Assembly: GCA_012031475.1 (NCBI GenBank)
Contig: JAAUTJ010000126.1
Location: 1-9,827, forward strand
Reading direction: 5' to 3'
Length of the DNA: 9,827 nucleotides
From: Leptolyngbyaceae cyanobacterium SM1_3_5
GTDB taxonomy: Bacteria; Cyanobacteriota; Cyanobacteriia; Elainellales; Elainellaceae
The notes below the pieces were generated by a model. The model made no database searches, was not told where the DNA came from, and worked only from the letters and a program-made list of their open reading frames with translations. A program made the position numbers and the translations under genes. Below, piece after piece: positions 7,224-9,827 of this stretch (its first letter is position 1; the number at the start of each line of letters is the position of its first letter).

Positions 7224-8434
7224 ATGCTCATGATGTCATCCCGCCACACGGTTCAATCATCTGATTCTCGATCGGCCTACCTCCGACTGCTGCTGCAAGG
7301 CATCGGCTGGGCAGGCGGACTCAGTTTGCTCGGCGGCGGCGTGACGCTTGCCCAAACTGCTGATCCGGCTGCGAGTGTCCCCAGCGCTCAAGATTTGCTC
7401 GCGCCTGCTCCCGCTGCCCAGCCTGAGCCTGTGGTGCGATCGCAGCCCGAAGTGGCTCGCCCCGAAGCCGTTGCTCCGATCGAAGCACCCCGCCCCGCGC
7501 CTGTGCAACAGGTGGAACGCCCCCGCCGCGAAGCACCTGCACCTGCACCTGCACCTGTGGTCGAAGCACCTGCCCAGCGTCCGGTTCAAGCGAACCCCTA
7601 CATCGACACGACGGACTACAGCATTGGGGCAACCCAGCGCGACGATCAGCGTCCGGGATCGATCGTGCTGTCGGAGCGATCGACCGGATGCCAATACACG
7701 CTTTCCCAAGGCGGCAGCGTTCCCAATAGCGTTTGTGCAAACCGTCGCATTCCTGCGGTCAGCGCCACCGCCAGCGGAACGCCTGCGCGGGAATTCCCGC
7801 CTTAGTCAGCCGCAGCCAAAGGGCGATCGCACGATCGATCGGCACTCGTTCCGTCAGCGCATCAAGCGCCGCCAGCGGCAACCGCTTCTACAATCTCACC
7901 GTCCGTCCACCCGGACGCATGGGCAACAACAACACAACGATCGTTTTTCCGCTGTCGATTCCCGCCGCAATTACCTCGGTGTTTGGCTGGCGCATCCATC
8001 CGATCGCCGGAACCCGACGCTTTCACAGCGGTACAGACTTGGGCGCACCGATGGGCACTCCGGTTCTTGCTGCTTATTCTGGGCAGGTGGCGCGGGCAGA
8101 CTGGATGCGCGGCTATGGCCTAACCGTCGTGTTGAATCACGATCCCGAAGCTCGCGATCGCAACAGCTTCCGTCAGCCGACTGCTGAAACGCTCTACGCG
8201 CACATGTCTGAACTGTTTGTGCAGCCCGGACAGTGGGTGAATCAGGGTGAAGTGATCGGGCGCGTCGGCAGTACGGGATTTTCGACTGGACCGCACTTGC
8301 ACTTTGAATATCGCGAACTGACGGCGCAAGGCTGGCAAACGCTTGATCCTGGTCAGATGCTCGAAACGTCGCTGGCACAACTGATTCAGGCATTGCAGAC
8401 GGCACAGGCAAGACCAGTGGGCGATCGCGGCTAA
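7224..8434 (+). CDS. Secreted M23 (LytM-type) peptidoglycan peptidase (one frameshift)
   Basis: An extracytoplasmic zinc metallopeptidase expected to cut peptide cross-links or bridges in peptidoglycan. Repaired length is about 403 residues. The N-terminus (after SRHTVQSSDSR) carries a hydrophobic segment, LRLLLQGIGWAGGLSLLGGGV, ending in TLAQT, a likely signal peptide. A Pro/Ala-rich spacer of about 100 residues follows, with an APAPAPAP run coded by four GCACCT copies. The next segment has two Cys (TGCQYTL, SVCANR). The catalytic domain is complete. FGWRIHP precedes FHSGTDLGAP (His-x3-Asp zinc ligands). YAHMSELFV, GQWVNQGEVIGRVGSTG and HLHFEY (His-x-His) follow. The frame breaks at GGG 7789-7791; one more G gives TPARGIPALVSRS and the frame that ends at 8434. 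The start is uncertain: ATG at 7224, 7230 or 7233, or TTG at 7206. No good ribosome binding site is seen. Confidence 0.88.
7533..7556 (+). repeat. (GCACCT)4 microsatellite in the M23 spacer
   Basis: Four perfect tandem copies of GCACCT encode Ala-Pro dipeptides in the proline-rich linker. The 6-bp unit keeps the frame, so copy changes would alter only the spacer length. Confidence 0.85.
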
Positions 8435-8454
8435 CGTCTCAAAAAGCAATTGCG

Positions 8455-8491
8455 AAAAGACCCAGTGCTGATCCGAAGCACTGGGTCTTTT
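8455..8491. terminator. Bidirectional intrinsic terminator between the M23 gene and the EamA gene
   Basis: A perfect 15-bp stem, AAAAGACCCAGTGCT (8455-8469) with AGCACTGGGTCTTTT (8477-8491), encloses the 7-nt loop GATCCGA. The A/T ends give a U-run in both directions. It lies 20 bp past the M23 stop and 20 bp past the stop of the converging transporter gene, so it can end both transcripts. Confidence 0.93.
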
Positions 8492-8511
8492 GGTTTGTCC
8501 GATCGCTCCGG

Positions 8512-9827
8512 TTAGCCCACAGGCTTCGATCGCCGCTGCCCCAGCAGCTTTTCAAAACTCAGCGCCAACACGCCCAGCGTCACAATTAAAATGCCAAACC
8601 ACTGAATTCGTTGCAGCGCATTACTGGGATCGTCTGGCAGAATCACGAACGCGAACAGCGCGGTCAACACTGGCCCAGTGGAGGCGATGATCGAAGCTCG
8701 TGCCGCACCCAGATAGCGCACTCCGTAGTTATTGAGCAAATAGCCAGCGAGAGTTAGAGTTCCCAGCACTACGCCGCCGCCAATCAGTCCCAAGCGCTCG
8801 GTGAGAACGTCCAAGCCGAGGCGCTGGGCGAAGAAAATCAAGCTTAAACTCGTCAGCACAAAGATCGTGACAAACTGAATGATGCTGACTGGAACCGGAT
8901 GCAGTTTGCGAAAGCTAAGCTGCATCGAGATCAAATAGCAGGCGAAACAGATTCCGGCTGCGACAGCGGCAAAGATGCCACGCCAAGAAATTTCACTGGC
9001 TGCAAGTTTAGGAAAGGTGGTTAAAATCACGCCCGAAAGAATCGCCACCATCACCCCAATTCGCAGGCGGGTAGCCGATCGCGAAACAGCAGCCACGCCA
9101 GCGGCACGGTCACAAGCGGATACATAAACAAAATCGTCACGGCCACACCGGGACCAACCTGCCCGATCGCAATGTAAATCAGCACTTGCGAGAGAAACAG
9201 AAAAAAGCCGCTGCTCGTGACGGCGACGAGGATCGATCGATCGCGAGACTCCAGAAACGATCGCAGATCGCGCCAAACTGCCGGATAGATCGTGTTGCCC
9301 AAAAATCATCAGCGGCACCACGATGATCATCCGCATCCACAAAATCAGCATCGAGTTGCCCAGGTTGAGGCTGATGAAGCCACCCAAATCATAAAAGCCA
9401 AGGACGCGCTTGGAGGAAAATCCGATGATCCGCACAACCACGTTATGCAGGGAGAGCGCAACGGTCGAAAGCAAAACCAGCAGCATTCCCGTTTGAAAGG
9501 GCGATCGCACAGGCCGACGCACAGGCGCGGGTGGCGGCGGCACCGGATGAACGGCAGAGGGCAGCGGCGGCACTGCCTCGACTGGATGAACGGCAGAGGG
9601 CAGCGGCAGTGGCACTTCCGGCGATCGCGCAGTCGGAATCGATCGCGCTGCTGAGTGCAACTGCTGATTGAGGCGGCTGACCAGCGCTTCGAGGATCGCT
9701 TCGCCCTGCTGCTCCAAATTGTGCATTCGGCTAAGCTGCTGCGAGAGCGAACTTTGGTAGCTGCTGAGGTCTTGATTGACGGAACTGGCGATGCGGTTGA
9801 GTGTGGCATCGAGGGCGGCGATCGAGC
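8512..9827 (-). CDS. EamA/DMT-family transporter with helical, proline-rich N-terminal extension (5'-partial, two frameshifts)
   Basis: A drug/metabolite-transporter superfamily inner-membrane protein. The substrate cannot be read from sequence. The frame stays open to the right edge, so the true start is outside the window; the ATG at 9726 is internal. About 438 codons are visible. The first 60 or so residues are hydrophilic and helix-forming, rich in Gln/Ser/Leu (QQLSRMHNLEQQGEAILEAL). A Pro-rich linker with a duplicated LPSAVHPV segment follows. Then come about ten hydrophobic segments forming two EamA repeats. The first begins near GMLLVLLSTVALSLHNVVVR and the second near GIFAAVAAGICFACYLI. 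The last ends in GILIVTLGVLALSFEKLL. The frame leaves at AAAAA 9301-9305 (one base too many; repair gives LMILGNTIYPAVW). It returns at GG 9066-9067 (one base missing; repair gives RDRLPALRIGVMV). Between the two, FFLFLSQVLIYIAIGQVGPG is recovered. Confidence 0.85.
   Translation of the reverse strand, partial: SIAALDATLNRIASSVNQDLSSYQSSLSQQLSRMHNLEQQGEAILEALVSRLNQQLHSAARSIPTARSPEVPLPLPSAVHPVEAVPPLPSAVHPVPPPPAPVRRPVRSPFQTGMLLVLLSTVALSLHNVVVRIIGFSSKRVLGFYDLGGFISLNLGNSMLILWMRMIIVVPLMIFGQHDLSGSLARSAIVSGVSRSIDPRRRHEQRLFSVSLASADLHCDRAGWSRCGRDDFVYVSACDRAAGVAAVSRSATRLRIGVMVAILSGVILTTFPKLAASEISWRGIFAAVAAGICFACYLISMQLSFRKLHPVPVSIIQFVTIFVLTSLSLIFFAQRLGLDVLTERLGLIGGGVVLGTLTLAGYLLNNYGVRYLGAARASIIASTGPVLTALFAFVILPDDPSNALQRIQWFGILIVTLGVLALSFEKLLGQRRSKPVG
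9545..9607. repeat. 24-bp direct repeat in the transporter's proline-rich linker
   Basis: The 24-mer beginning GGATGAACGGCAGAGG occurs identically at 9545-9568 and 9584-9607, 39 bp (13 codons) apart. It encodes the repeated LPSAVHPV peptide on the minus strand. The in-frame spacing suggests a recent duplication within the linker. Confidence 0.9.

Noticed and set aside
7172..7264. ATGATG at 7172/7175 as an earlier start for the M23 gene
   Set aside because: It is in another frame, gives only about 30 codons before a stop, and the peptide does not join to the signal-peptide frame without a further indel.
7787..7800. Perfect 14-bp palindrome GCGGGAATTCCCGC at the M23 frame break
   Set aside because: It is tempting as a programmed-frameshift hairpin, but no slippery heptamer precedes it and one added G repairs the frame as in eight other places. 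A hairpin may simply have promoted a sequencing error.
7348..8187. 279-aa open frame on the plus strand inside the M23 gene
   Set aside because: It is an out-of-frame reading rich in Arg, Ser and Pro. The signal peptide and the catalytic motifs lie in the other two frames.
1..9827. Programmed frameshifting, phase variation or pseudogene formation as the cause of the broken genes
   Set aside because: The runs are too short and scattered over unrelated housekeeping genes (including birA), gains and losses are mixed, and catalytic residues are preserved. Base-calling error is the simpler reading.
1..9827. CRISPR array, transposase, integrase, attachment site, toxin-antitoxin or phage-defence system
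   Set aside because: I looked on both strands and found no regularly spaced repeats, no terminal inverted repeats with a transposase, and no defence-type domains.

Overview
The window comes from a cyanobacterial chromosome. The octamer GCGATCGC (HIP1, the hallmark repeat of cyanobacterial genomes) is found about 19 times by eye in 9.8 kb, where about 0.15 would be expected by chance. The gene content agrees: a cyanophycin-synthetase relative, a cyanobacterial-type M23 peptidase and a short biotin ligase. The content is mostly housekeeping or conserved accessory genes. I see no mobile element, CRISPR array, tRNA or rRNA.

Layout, left to right. The 3' end of a cyanophycin synthetase-type gene (+, 3-698), probably CphA2-like, ends at a good intrinsic terminator. 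Next comes a tight divergent pair of unrecognised small genes: a 96-100 aa protein (-) and a 130 aa protein with a signal peptide (+). Two carbohydrate genes follow on the minus strand: a 778-aa glycogen-debranching-type amylo-alpha-1,6-glucosidase (1530-3866) and, upstream of it, an intact GT4 glycosyltransferase (4092-5165). They are separated by an intrinsic terminator. A 287-bp intergenic region holds a long imperfect hairpin and a weak Pho-box-like repeat. Then pgeF, the peptidoglycan editing factor (-), is divergent from birA, the biotin-protein ligase (+). A secreted M23 (LytM-type) peptidase (+) follows. It converges on a DMT/EamA transporter (-), and the two share a perfect 15-bp-stem bidirectional terminator. 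The transporter runs off the right edge and has a helical, proline-rich N-terminal extension.

Functional themes are nitrogen/carbon storage polymers (cyanophycin, glycogen-like glucans), envelope peptidoglycan maintenance (PgeF, M23) and one vitamin-dependent modification (BirA). No single operon ties these together. Most genes appear to have their own transcription unit, as intrinsic terminators after several of them indicate.

The main technical point is that five of the nine genes are broken by single-base frameshifts. I can place nine of them. All nine fall in short homopolymer runs, and restoring one base gives back the family's normal sequence each time. This looks like uncorrected indel error (long-read or pyrosequencing type), not gene decay. 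I therefore annotate each broken gene as one CDS over its full span.
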